Below the pieces are notes generated by a model. It worked only from the letters and a program-made list of their open reading frames with translations. It ran no database searches and had not been told where the DNA came from. DNA of 64,000 nt, from the NCBI RefSeq assembly GCF_000224145.3, contig NC_020176.2:2470792-2534791 (forward strand), given 5' to 3'. A program made the translations under genes and the position numbers. This document shows, piece by piece, positions 36,101 to 47,300 of this stretch; position 1 is the stretch's first letter, and each line of letters begins with the position of its first letter. The DNA is from Ciona intestinalis (taxonomy: Eukaryota; Chordata; Ascidiacea; Phlebobranchia; Cionidae).

Positions 36101-37135
36101 CTTCGGAAATAATTATTACTTTAACAACCCATGAGTAAACTGCATTATAGAACGTACTTTAATTTTTCTTGAATGTTCTTTGTTTACTACTAAATTGGAA
36201 CGATAAATAAGAATAAAAATGTGTTCCATCCTCCCCCACATACTATAATTCAATTTTTCTGAGTTTAATCAAAAAACTATATTTAGGTAAGAGATCGTGT
36301 GCTGGAGAATCGTTAGCAAGAGCTAATCTATTCATCGTAGTTGCTACGTTGCTACAACGCGTAGAGCTATTACCTCCAGGTAATGTTTCCTATATTTACA
36401 TAACCAAAATATAATGTATATAGTAGGATAGGGGAAGATGATGGGAAACCTTTTCATTCTAATTTCCCGTCCCATTTGGTAGTCAACAAAGAACAATTAT
36501 AGAATTATAATACCTTATCCTTACGACCTCATGGACTGTTAATTGTTAATTGTTTAAAACATGATCCGAATATTGCTTTTTTTGTTCTAAAAGTGACCTG
36601 TCTTCCCTATCCTACTATATATTACACTGTCTACTTTTTGAGCTTTTAGTGCCATTTATCCTGATGAAAACGACGTTTATATAGGTCGTCAAAACGTCGG
36701 TATTGTAATAAATTGACAGTGCAGCTTTTTTTATTATGATATCTGTCCGATTTATAGACTTAAACTTACCTGACAAAATATAGCTTTAGTTGCTCATATG
36801 GTATTGGGGGAAGATGGTCCGTATTTTCATTTTCTTGCATCCTCCCATTTAGTAGAATATTTACAGAACTTTATAACCACATTCTCACGGGACTAAAAAA
36901 AACTTTGTCAATTGTTAAAAACATGTTTGACAAATATGGGACATCAAGTGCTAACGGTATCCATCTTACCCCATCATACTATACAAATCTGATTAATTTA
37001 CATTCAAATTGTTTAGATGAAACAGCTTCACCAGAAATGCTTCCTGAAGTGAAACACCAGTTCGGTTTACTTGCAGAATGTAAGCCATTTCTTATGCGGG
37101 TGCGGTGTCGTCCAACTTTCGTTCCATCTCAGTGA
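30191..37135 (+). CDS. Cytochrome P450, CYP2-clan, complete, 10 exons
   Basis: Exons: 30191-30413, 30754-30915, 32558-32674, 33117-33237, 33650-33896, 34203-34370, 34740-34929, 35242-35379, 36287-36379 and 37017-37135; 1578 nt = 525 aa, usual for a microsomal P450. Landmarks: N-terminal membrane anchor about residues 16-31; proline hinge SPPGPKGYP (48-56); C-helix WVNTR; I-helix AGAHST (321-326); K-helix ExxR as ECMR (378-381); FNPDRW meander; heme loop FGIGKRSCAG (453-462) with Cys460 as the thiolate ligand. Known role: haem-thiolate monooxygenase of the endoplasmic reticulum fed by P450 reductase; substrate unknown. The CYP2-type exon pattern and C-helix/LRNIGMG region support clan 2, but no named subfamily can be given. 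The I-helix departs from the usual (A/G)GxD/E-T-T: His at the acidic position and Ser for the first Thr. An in-frame TAG lies just upstream of the chosen ATG. Confidence 0.93.
30449..30638. repeat. MITE-like element in P450 intron 1
   Basis: B-type copy with TTTGGGGTAAGGTGACCC and the inverse GGTTTCCCATCTTACCCCAC, filling about 190 of the 340 nt of the intron. Confidence 0.8.
31181..31353. repeat. MITE-like element in P450 intron 2 (first)
   Basis: CCAAATATCCTAATCGTGTT, GTTTACTACCAAATGGGACG and a right end CCCACCTTCTCTCATCC. The left end has decayed. Confidence 0.75.
32130..32248. repeat. MITE-like element in P450 intron 2 (second), short
   Basis: ATAGTACTGCGGGGTAAGAT with GGGACACCTTAGGTACTC, then CCACTTCTCCCTGCCCTACT. 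About 80 bp of the interior is deleted. Confidence 0.75.
32784..33047. repeat. Compound MITE-like elements in P450 intron 3
   Basis: A nearly complete copy (32784 to about 32970, GAGGGGAAGATAGGACAC to GTGTCCCATTTTATCCC) is followed directly by the right half of a B-type copy ending CATCTTACCCCAACCTTCTA. Confidence 0.7.
33361..33604. repeat. Two adjacent short MITE-like elements in P450 intron 4
   Basis: A B-type copy (33361-33478, ATTACTGTGGGGTATAAATA to ATCTTACCCCAAATTACT) lies only a few bases from an A-type copy of 120 bp (33485-33604, ATAGTACAATGGTGGAAGAT to CATCTTCCCTCACAGTACTA). Confidence 0.75.
33960..34075 (+). repeat. SINE-related fragment in P450 intron 5
   Basis: GTAACTTACTTTATCCTCGC, GACAGTCGTTATAACGCGGG and an AGAATAAAATAGAATC tail match the 5' block of the repeat at 56636-56960. 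Confidence 0.6.
34462..34626. repeat. MITE-like element in P450 intron 6
   Basis: AATATCCAAAAATCCGCAAC, TTACCAAATAGAACGAG and a right end CCATCTTTCCTCACCGTACT. The left end is decayed. Confidence 0.65.
35460..35650. repeat. MITE-like element in P450 intron 8
   Basis: CATCCAAATATCCTGGTCGT, TACTACCAAATGGGACGAG and right end GTCTTTCCCCACTCTAATA. The ends are imperfect. Confidence 0.75.
36144..36247. repeat. Half MITE-like element in P450 intron 8
   Basis: Right half only: TTCTTTGTTTACTACTAAAT to CCATCCTCCCCCACATACTA. Confidence 0.65.
36419..36620. repeat. MITE-like element in P450 intron 9 (first)
   Basis: TATAGTAGGATAGGGGAAGA to TGTCTTCCCTATCCTACTAT. The left end carries a duplicated GAT triplet. 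About 200 bp, nearly full length. Confidence 0.85.
36661..36700 (+). other. Hammerhead-like CTGATGA-stem-AAAC motif
   Basis: CTGATGA is followed by an ACGAC/GTCGT 5-bp hairpin and then AAAACGTCGG. The order resembles the hammerhead ribozyme core, but the second box is AAAA rather than GAAA and no stem III/cleavage site is evident. It is probably a repeat remnant. Confidence 0.2.
36798..36983. repeat. MITE-like element in P450 intron 9 (second)
   Basis: B-type copy: GTATTGGGGGAAGATGGTCC to CCATCTTACCCCATCATACT. It ends 33 nt before exon 10 begins. Confidence 0.8.
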
Positions 37136-38085
37136 TTTCCCACGTGACACGTCCCACTTCAGCGCCCTGTACTTAACCCCCCGAACTCAAATTGATCGTA
37201 TTTTTATTTCGGTGACGGGTAGCGGTAGTTTATATTATTGTAATTTTTCCGCAGTGTTGTCCACTGCATTTTAACCACACGTGCATAGTTCCAAACAAAA
37301 CCGCTATTTTAACCGGCAACACTGAAAAATGTAATTAATTTATTACGAAAAAAACGTTTTTCAAGATTCTAATCCCATATAAATAAGCTTTTTTTAACGT
37401 TTGTTTTAGACTTTGGTGCTTTGTTTTATGTTTTATTCAAATAGTTATTGTTGTAGCCGGTTACATTTTTTTTATAAATACTGTTTTAAAGTGTATATCA
37501 ACTGTAAATGTGTAATTTACTACAACTATTCGTTACGTGTCGATTACCTTAATAGATTACAATATACCTTGAACTAGTTGAATGGACATAGTTACTCAAT
37601 AGCTGTTCGAAAGAGAAATACGTAGTGTATGGCATGTGGGGTAATATGGGACAAATTGAAACCCAACAAGTGCTAATTCAAAATTCCACCATTAATTGGA
37701 ACATTCGTAAAATTCACTTCCAAAAATGCTCTGTAATATACTTCAAGAGCTTTAAAAAAACAATATACATCATTCTAGCCTAAAAAATTCAAAATGGCCG
37801 AAAAAAAATGGAAAAACAAAAATATTAATCTTACTAATGTACAAAGAGATAATAATTTACAAAGCAACTCGGAATAAAATTTATTGTAGAATATACAAAT
37901 AAAACTTTTAGGTGCATTTATAACCTAATGTTTGTGGGGTTTTTATTCAGCTTAAACGTTAGGCGGCAGTTTTAAAGAAGTACGAAGATAAATTGTTTAA
38001 AATAAAATGTCTCTTAAAACTCGTATGGGCTCAAGAATAAAATTGGTAAATGTTGCAAACAAATTAAAGGTTTTGAAACAGAACT
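37136..38085. other. Convergent intergenic region, P450 and SAM-protein 3' ends
   Basis: The P450 and the SAM-domain gene converge here, 1.2 kb apart including the MITE copy at 38086-38338. No gene is recognised. One weak MITE remnant (TGTGGGGTAATATGGGACA at about 37635) is seen. Confidence 0.5.
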
Positions 38086-38338
38086 TAGTGTGAAGTAAGA
38101 TGGATATCATTAGCACATACTATCCCGTATTTCTTATTCGTGTTTTTAACACTTATCTTATAACGATACCCATTTAAAACTCGCAAGGATACAGTTTTAT
38201 AATTCTGAATGTAACTTTATCCTCGCGTGGCCGAAAAAAACGAGAGTCTATACTCTGTAAAAAATATTTTATTCTGTAAATATTTTTTATCCACTACCAA
38301 ATAGGACAATAAACCATCTTACCCCAACCTACTATACC
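38086..38338. repeat. MITE-like element with a nested SINE fragment
   Basis: B-type copy (AGTAAGATGGATATCATTAG to CCATCTTACCCCAACCTACT) interrupted at about 38211-38250 by GTAACTTTATCCTCGCGTGG, the SINE-related block. It ends 7 nt before the stop codon of the SAM-domain gene. Confidence 0.7.
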
Positions 38339-38344
38339 CACAGT

Positions 38345-41300
38345 CTACATTATGTATATTGTCTCGTTACAATTTAAACTCGTGCGCAATCCAACATGGC
38401 GTAAATTTTCAACTGCGACCCAGAGTTTGGCTTTTTGTATCCAGGACAACCCTTTTAGGTCTTCGATGCCGTCTTCACTGATGCGTGACACCTCTTCAAG
38501 GTCTTTGAAACCGTTCAAGCGCAACGACGTTGCTGATTGGTCGCAAAGATGGTTAGCTCTGCACCATTCATCCAATGATGTGCCTAAAAACACAAACTTT
38601 TTTTAGATTTTTTAATTAAAAAAAAAAGAATATCAATTTATTTGAAATTACTTTTAATATTTAAACTAAAATTATAAATGAGAAAGAAAATATGTATACA
38701 AACTATTTTACGTAAATTTATGTTTTATAAATTATTTATACACAATGTTTTCATTAAACGCACCCATTTTAACAGTTAAAAAAGCTTTTAATGAGTTTTC
38801 AGCGGAGCATATATGGCTAAAACTTAGCGACGGTTTTGCGGCCAGCATATATTACGCGTAAATTACAAGCAAATTACGAAGGTGTTCCTATATATCAAAC
38901 AAACTTCGGAATGTTATTTTGCAACTTGAGTACATAATTATATTGTGTTTCCTATAACGCGCACATTTTGTGTAATTGATACCAAAATCAAAGGCCCATA
39001 GGTTTGTATGTCAAGTACCACCCCGGGCGTATCGAAGCAGTACCAAATCTAGTATGAACATTTAAGCTACAAGCGACAACAATAATTAACTACTTGATGA
39101 CGTCATTAGAATGACGTAAGCGCATGCGCAGATGAACTTATACCACTTCTGAAACGTAAGTTTCTAAATTGAGCGAGTACGTAGCATTAAATTGCGTTTG
39201 AATTTTAATAAAGAAAATTTATAAGCTCGTGGTGTATAATTATTGCTAGGGCCTACTACTGGACATTTCTTTTTATTCTACTACAGTTCTTTCGGCCGTA
39301 AACTTTACGGTTGGCGGTGAATTTAATTAACAGCGATATGAGCTTGCACGTGTAATGTGGTGGCATACGGTGATATTTAATGGTACAGGTGTCACAGTAA
39401 TTACGAAGGTTGGGTCTTGTAGTGGGACGTTTAATTGTACAAACAACAACTTGTACGTTGTGGTGAATTTTGTTAAACTTGTATAATATAAAAAATAATA
39501 CCAATTCAAACTTGGCGTTATAATTGAAAAACAGGTTCAAGTATAGTAGGGTGGGGAAATATGGGACACATTTTCATTCTGTTTTCTCGTCCTATATGGA
39601 AGCAAACAAAGAACATTCAAAGAATTAAAAAACCGTATCTTCACGACTGCCATAGACCGTTGTTAACTGTTTAAAACATAATTTGGATATTTGGATATTA
39701 TGTGCTAAACGTGTCCCGTTGGGCTACAACAATATATTTGACATTTTTATGAATGGACACTTACACGCTAAAACGATTTGTCGCTATAGGGTGTTAATAA
39801 AGAGGTTTTTGTCTAAAAGAGCGTTGTTAAAAAACATTTAAAAGGAAAACTAGCATATTTTACGCTAACTGTTTATATCTATCTTACCAGACAGTTGTAA
39901 AAATGATCTTAAAACACCTAATTTTTAGTTTAAGGGTAAACTTTAGGGTGTTTCAAAAAACCCCTTATACGCATTACGAATCCAAAAACAAAATTCTGGC
40001 TGTTATTTTTCTGTTTCGCGAATGTGATTTCATTTCATTTATTATACTTAAGTTAACAGATGAAATAAAAAATGAAAAATGCATTAAATCCATCATTAGT
40101 TTGATATACAAGTTTTGAGTGACACTTATCTATTTTTAAGAGATTTAGTTTAATCTGAAGCATAATGAGAATTGCAAAGCTGCAAACTGCGGCTGCAGCC
40201 AACACTCCATAATAATATTTCAATCAATCAGAAAATGACGGGTCAAAAAAGTTGATTGTGAACTAATATGTGGATTTTCGTAAAAAAATAAATTTTTAAT
40301 GTAATTGGTTCAGTCAGTTCATAGAAAANNNNNNNNNNNNNNNNNNNNNNNNNNNNNNNNNNNNNNNNNNNNNNNNNNAGCGCTTTGGTCTACTTAAAGT
40401 GAACGAAATATAAACTGACTAAAGTAGGTCGCGACCTACACCGACATTAACGCTTCTTAAAGATAAACAACCTTGAAATTCCTCTGCGTAATTAGCTGGA
40501 AATATAACGTTATAGGCAGTATAGTATTGTGGGTTAAGATGCTGGATATACCATTAACACATAATATCTATAGGATGTTTCCTAATCATGTTTTTAACAA
40601 TTTATAACGATATTTTTACAGTCTTGAATTTATATGCTTCTGTAAATTAATATGCCTGCTACCAAATAAGACGATAAAAGAGAATGAAAGCATGATCTAT
40701 CTTCCCCAACCGGCTATATAATATATTACTCGGGAGAAATGAACAAAAACTTGAGCCAGCTCTTTTCATCGCTTTACAAAAAGCAATAACTACTTTTAAC
40801 AACCGTGTATAAAACACGATTTCTGGTCAGGTTCATTACAAACCTTGGTCAGTTTTCATTACAAACATTAAAGGATAAATGACACAATTGTATTTTAAAC
40901 GTTTCACCATTTTTGTGGTGTCAGGAGTTGAAATAAACGCTTTAAAACGATGTGAATCGTTTACTTCATGCCTTTAGTTATCATTTTTCTTTTACCGATT
41001 TCATTTTAACTTCTGATATCACGGAAAATACTTTAAAAACTATACATACTTGCATTAGGCATCCCTTGCTCCCGGATCGCACTCGTCTCTTCTTCGGTCG
41101 TCTCCCATGGCAACCTGACGTCATTGTACTTCTTGTTCGGCACTCTTGCCGATGCAGTTCGTTTCAATTTGTTGTCTTGACAACGCTCTGTTTGTGACGT
41201 CACCGGGGCGTACCGTTCGTTAATTAAACTAACAGCGTGGGAAACGGAAGCTGTACTTCCGGGTTTGGCGACAGGTATTCTCACAGAAGATGCGCGAGAA

Positions 41301-44300
41301 ATCTTCACCTGCTGCCTCCGGAGATGCGCGGCTGATTGGACGTCATCAGACGCCATTAGCTCTTCCAACCAGACAAGGTCCGGGGTGAGGAAAAGGGATT
41401 TCAGCTTCTCATCATTCAACTTATGCAAGTAAAACTTAAGTTTCTGTTTTTGTTCAGTTTCTGATTGCGAGCTTAAAATCGACCACACGTTTTTCGGTTC
41501 GATCGCCGAATTGTCTATAAGAAGGGGGAGTACAGACTTTACGTCTTTTTTCTCCAAGCTAGGTGCCACCGGGTCTGAGCCATCTTGCCCCTCTTCGTCT
41601 ACTTCTTTTATCGCATCAGCAGTGACGTCATTAGGATGACGTCCTAACTTGTGACGTAACCCGTGAAAGTCTTCGTCGGATTCGGTGGCGGAAAGTTCGG
41701 AATCTTCACTTGATGGGTTTCTACCGCTTGCGGTTGGTTTCAATTTTTCCGCTGACGGTGCTTCAACGAAAATTGAGTTGCTTACGTCATTGGTGACGTC
41801 ATTGTCCACTTTAAGCGCCGCGGCGGCTTTCTGGGCGTTTTCAAACGCTTCGTAGGTGGAGAGCTGGCAGAGTCGACCTAATATTAAATTCCGACATTTC
41901 GTTAAAGTAATAAGCCCTAAGTTCGTTAAAACGTCCAGCAGTTTCTCCACTGCTCTTTCGCGGTCTGCCTCCGAAAGATCATTCTCCACACAGTCGCTAT
42001 TTTCTCTGTATGTTGGGGTGACGGATTTCGCCATTTCCGAAGTTAGTAGCTTTTCCGTTACAAGGTCTGCCAGGCAGCGGTTTAGGGAAATATTCTCCGC
42101 TTCTATCTCTTCCAGTATATCCATTAAAAGCTCATTAATCTGATCGATCTCATTCGACGGAGATGGAGTTATGCATCTTTTACTCTTCACCGGATTTTGA
42201 CCAGCAGAGGGCACAAACCACGGGCTGTCACTGAGCGACGCGGGAAGCGGGGTAACAGGTCGTTTTTGACACGAAACTGCTGCTTCAGATGTGTCGGTAC
42301 TACCAGCTGGTAAAGGTTGAACTTTTAAAGAAGTTGATAACGGCTCGGTTTCTAAATTTGCCCGGCCTACCTCTATCTCTAACGGGGGCAATTCGCTAAA
42401 AGATACTCGTGCTCCTTTCTTTTTGTTGCTTGAGTTCACAGCACCGCCGCCGTTCGACAGTATTGCGACTAATGGCGCTTTAACCAAGCTCGGTTGACTG
42501 TTTGTACAGTTCCCAATCTCTGCAATACCTTTATGCAGTTGATCAGAATCTTTAGAATTATCTTTAACTTCATCGCTCACGGTCTCACTTTCACTTGAGC
42601 TAGGATTTTCAAAGCATTCGTCCTCTTCTTCTGTTGCAGCTTCAAGTTGATCTTCTTTTGGAACTACATTTTTAACCAATTCTTCCTCTTCAGTTTTCGC
42701 CGAATCTTCTACCCCCAAAGCTGTCAAGTTCTCTGAAACATTTTCCTCTGGCTTTGGAGTAGTTTTGACTACTTTCGTGTCTGTTTTAGCCTCTGCTTTA
42801 CACTCGGTGCTCTTTTCGGCTTTAGAATTTCTAAGCTTTGAGTTTTTTCTTGTAGAAATCGGGAACAAAACGTGACTGACAAAAGAGCCCTTCCTTGTTG
42901 GTTTATTTGACGGGGACTTCGATTTATAAGTATTTAATTTAATATCTTCCAATTTTGATCTGTTGTTATCTGTCTTCTTGATCAGTAACTGAGACAGCGA
43001 TCTCTTTACCATCGGGTCGTCTGCTTTGGCCTCTAGTACAGTATCTGCTGCGTTGTTTTGAATATCTGCATTGAATCTTGCAGAGATTTCTTCAGCGTTC
43101 TCGTTTTCGAATTCTTTTTTCTTTTGCTCGTCGCCTGGGGCAACCAAAATGGCGTCATAACTTGAGAGACTGTCATGTACAGAAGCGGCGTCGTTACCTT
43201 CAAGTGCGCATTGCACCACGTCAATATGGCCATTTGATGGGCCGGGCACGTCATAATTACCAGCGGTTTGAATACATTTACTGTCTTGGTTTGTTATGTG
43301 GCTTGTCCGGTCTGTCAAAGCCGTCACTGAAGTATTCAAACGTTCTTCCGTGTTTGTTTTTTTCACACAGTTTATGGTGTCATAATTTAGCGAAGTTGCT
43401 TTCATTTCCATAGCACTAAAATTGATTTAAAATTAAACTATCAGCAAAAACCAAGTAAATTAGTATGTAAACAAACGAACTCGACAGCCACTTTTTAAAC
43501 ATCACCTGTCAGATAAAGAAGCTTTCGTTGCCGCAGTTCCAGCATTGTTATTCAGATCTGTCTTCTTACTGTTTGAAATGTCCTCTGATTTCTTGGAAAG
43601 ATAAAAAAATTATAAATACTTTGTCCGCTTAACGACCCGATTAAAAGATTGCATATGTCGACTACTTTATAAGCTATTCGAAATTGTAACTTATCAAATT
43701 TAAAAAACAATAATTATGTAGTGGAGAAATTTACTTTTTACACTTGATTTCTTTTTACCTAATGATAAACCGTAAAAGAAAAATGTAAAGTCGATTTAAT
43801 TTTCTAAACTTTAATGCCGCCGGAGGTAACACCAGTAGTAGATAATCATTAAAAGGTAGCTTTCGTTTTTATATAAGTCATTTAAATTAATACCATGTAA
43901 TTTTAACAGTCGGTATACGGATCGAACTAAAAAAATAAGCAGAAATGTTAAGAACTTTAGTGCAAAAGGAATAATTTTAAACACTCAACTCAAAAGCTAA
44001 ACATTTTAAAATCCAAAACACAAAAAATCCAAAACAAATTCGGAATTTATTCTTTATTCTGCTAATTAAAAAAGAAGCGAAAACGACGGGGCATTGCTAA
44101 TTCAATGGGTTAAACCAGTTCAATTGGATATTCGAAATAGCTTGTTTAAGAAAGCAATAAACAAAACATCGCTAATCGGATTGGCCATGTCATGCCCTTT
44201 TATATACGCATGCCTTTCAATCATTACATATGGGTATGCGCATGCCTCTTTATAGTACTGTGGGGTAACATGGTAGAAGCATACCATTAGCACATAAGTC

Positions 44301-47300
44301 TCATGTTTACTAATTGTGTGTCCGAGTTATCCGATGTATTTTATTAGTTTTATTAAACAGATCATAATTTAGAATTTTTAGTCATTGGATTCATATGGTG
44401 ATTTTACATTTTATGGTAAAAATATTTTGTTGTACGTTGTCCAAAATCAGTTTTAAATAGCGGAACAAACATAAACTTTAGCCTATATACAAATATTATT
44501 ATTACGTTTTTAAATCTTAAACGTTAGCATAACATCATAGGAAAATCTCGTCGTGCATAAAATGGCGTAAAATTTTTCCCAAATTGCTGTTTATTTTTGT
44601 GTTTTAACATTCCTGTCACGGGGATAACATGAAAGCTTTTATCTGTTCGCAATCGTTGTTAAAAACGTGTGTTTGTTGCATAAACAAAAATGTACAATAG
44701 TTAAAGTTATATAACCGTGCATAACTTTTTAGGTTCGCACTTATAGCCATAATTGGTATAACCCCTTTCTAAAATTTTGTAGGATTTTTTGCTCTGTTAT
44801 CTGCGTTATTTTATGTGTCTTCAAGTTCTGGTCGTATAAATCCAGCCGTAACGTACATAGTTGGTGGGGTAAGATAGTCAAATGTTTCATTCTCTTTTAT
44901 CTTCCGATTTGGTAGTAAGCAAAAAATATTTACAAAATTATACAACCTTATTCTCATGACTATAATAAAAACAAAAGTCCAGTTTACTTCGACAAATATG
45001 AATTAACCTATTATTTATATATAGTAGGGTTGGGGTAAGATGGGACATGTTTTTCGTGCCATTTGTAGTAAACAGATGATATTTTCAGAATTATGTAACC
45101 GTGGCCCCGATACCCTAAAAGGCTTAAATCATCAGAAATGCACAGAAAATATGGGGTATAGCTACATGATCTAATATTACCCTAAAGAACTATTTACCTC
45201 GTTAATCTATATACCAGAAACCCTACCTTGTTTAGTTGCAGTTCATTTTCATCTGGCATTTTTTTCTTGCAAATTGTCTTCAACCATTGTGACGTCAATG
45301 GGCAATTGTTTATGACGTCATTACAATCGCTACTGTTCAAACCGACCAGAGAATCCGAAAACATCACCAGCCGTTCCGGAATGTTCGGACATTTTCGGAT
45401 TAGCCACGCTGACCTAGTGCTTATAATGCAAGCACAAATCAGTTCGTTAACGAAAGGATTCACATTTGTGTCTTTAAATGACTGAGTGACGTCATCACAG
45501 CCCGTAACGTCACATGATGCGTCAGCATCGGTAAAGTGGTCTTGAAACTTTTGAGCAAGTGTATGTACAACGTCTTTATCGTCGGAAGAGGGCGAGAGAG
45601 CGCACGAAGTGTTTTCATTCATTTTCATGACGTCATCTATTTCGGGTTCAGGAACTGTGACGTCATCGGCGTCGTTATTCGTTACGTCATCATGCACTGT
45701 ACGGCAAGAGGCGGTACGACGAAGCGACGAAATATTCGACTTAGGGCGTTCTATCGTGTCATCCTTCGCTTTTCCGACTAAGAAGAAAGTTAAGAAAACA
45801 TTAAAGCTGCATTTTTTAAATAAAAGGTTTCTTGTGGATTGTCTAAATAGTCAGCTAAACACCGAGAAAATTCCCTCCTCTAAAATGATCACTTACAAAG
45901 ATACATATACGTGGTAACTGGTAAACGGGCACAAGTTCTATAAAAGATAACCCATATTATATAGTAGGTGGGGGAAGATGGGACACCTTTTGATTCTATT
46001 TTCTCGCGCAATTTGGTAGTAAACAAAGAAAATGCAAAGAATTATAAAAGCGTATCCTCACGACTCCCCTAGATCGTTGTTAATTGTTTAAAAGACGATC
46101 AGGATGTTTGGATATCATGTGCTAAAGGTGTCCCATCTTCCCCCACCCCACCGTATACCGACTGTCGTTGCCCTACCATACGACAATAAATGACACATTC
46201 ATTTTTGAATTTAGATTTGTCTTTAAATTACGTATAACGTGTCTGGATTTAAAGAAGAGACGTCGATATATAGACTTCGCAATTTCCCCGGTGTTATAAC
46301 GACTTAACGAGCCGGTGTCGTTTTACGGCAACAACATAAACTGAACACGTCGTTGGCTTATCAACTTCCAGTATGCAGTAGTTAGTTCACAAACGACCTC
46401 CACTACTTTGCAGTTTACACCGGGAAAAAATATTATACACCTAGCAATCAAAGCGGGTAGCGTATGCGCTGACCGCAAACAAACACGGACAAGTTTTTTA
46501 ATAAAGTGATTCAATTTAGATAAGAAGGTCGGAACATACGCAATTATTGGGCACGCGGAACGGAGCATCAGTTTGCCTTGTTGCGATATGATCTTACGAA
46601 TAAACGATGGCCCAGACATCTGATCGCCTAATGACAGAGCTATGATTTTAGATAAACTGAGAGTTATTTTTAGTTATATGATTGTCTATATTCACTATTG
46701 TTTGGTTGGCAGATGTTGTAAAACTGAAAAGAAACTGACGTTAAATCTTAGTGCGCTAATGGAAGGTAGTTATAATGTATATATATAGTAGGGTGGAAGA
46801 AGATAGGACACCTTTTCGTTCTATTTTCTCTTCCTGTTTGTCAGTAAAAAAGAACATTCAAAGATTTATAAAACCGTATCCTCACGGCTTCCATAGACCG
46901 TTGTTAATTGTTTAAACCATCTACATGATATTTATATATTATGTGATAAAGGTGTTCCGTCTCCTTCCACCGTCCACCCTACTACCATATAGTATACTGC
47001 TGAAGTGAGTCACTTCAGTATACTATGCTACTACATAATACTGTGGGGTAATACTGTTAGCACCTAAATTGCGTAGTTTCTGAAGGTGTTTTAAACAAAA
47101 AACAAATCGCTCTTTTAGAGTTGTAAAAATACAGTTTAATAATTATGTATATATTCTTTGGTTGCTAAACCAAAAAGAAAAAGAAGACGGAATGAAAAAC
47201 ATATCTTATTTTACCCACTGTGCTATCTATTCTGCTAATACATATAGATACTGATGCCAGGTAATAGAATAATATATAGCCAAGAATTAAACAACTTTAA

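Noticed and set aside
39256..39540. 94-codon minus-strand ORF with several Cys and His residues in intron 7 of the SAM gene
   Set aside because: Low-complexity and ending next to a MITE. Spacing of Cys/His does not match a zinc finger, and no splice join is apparent.
46323..46619. 98-codon minus-strand ORF in intron 4 of the SAM gene, preceded by a CAG before its ATG
   Set aside because: No recognisable domain, no phase-compatible join to the host exons, and a length that could arise by chance in this less AT-rich patch. Kept only as a possibility.
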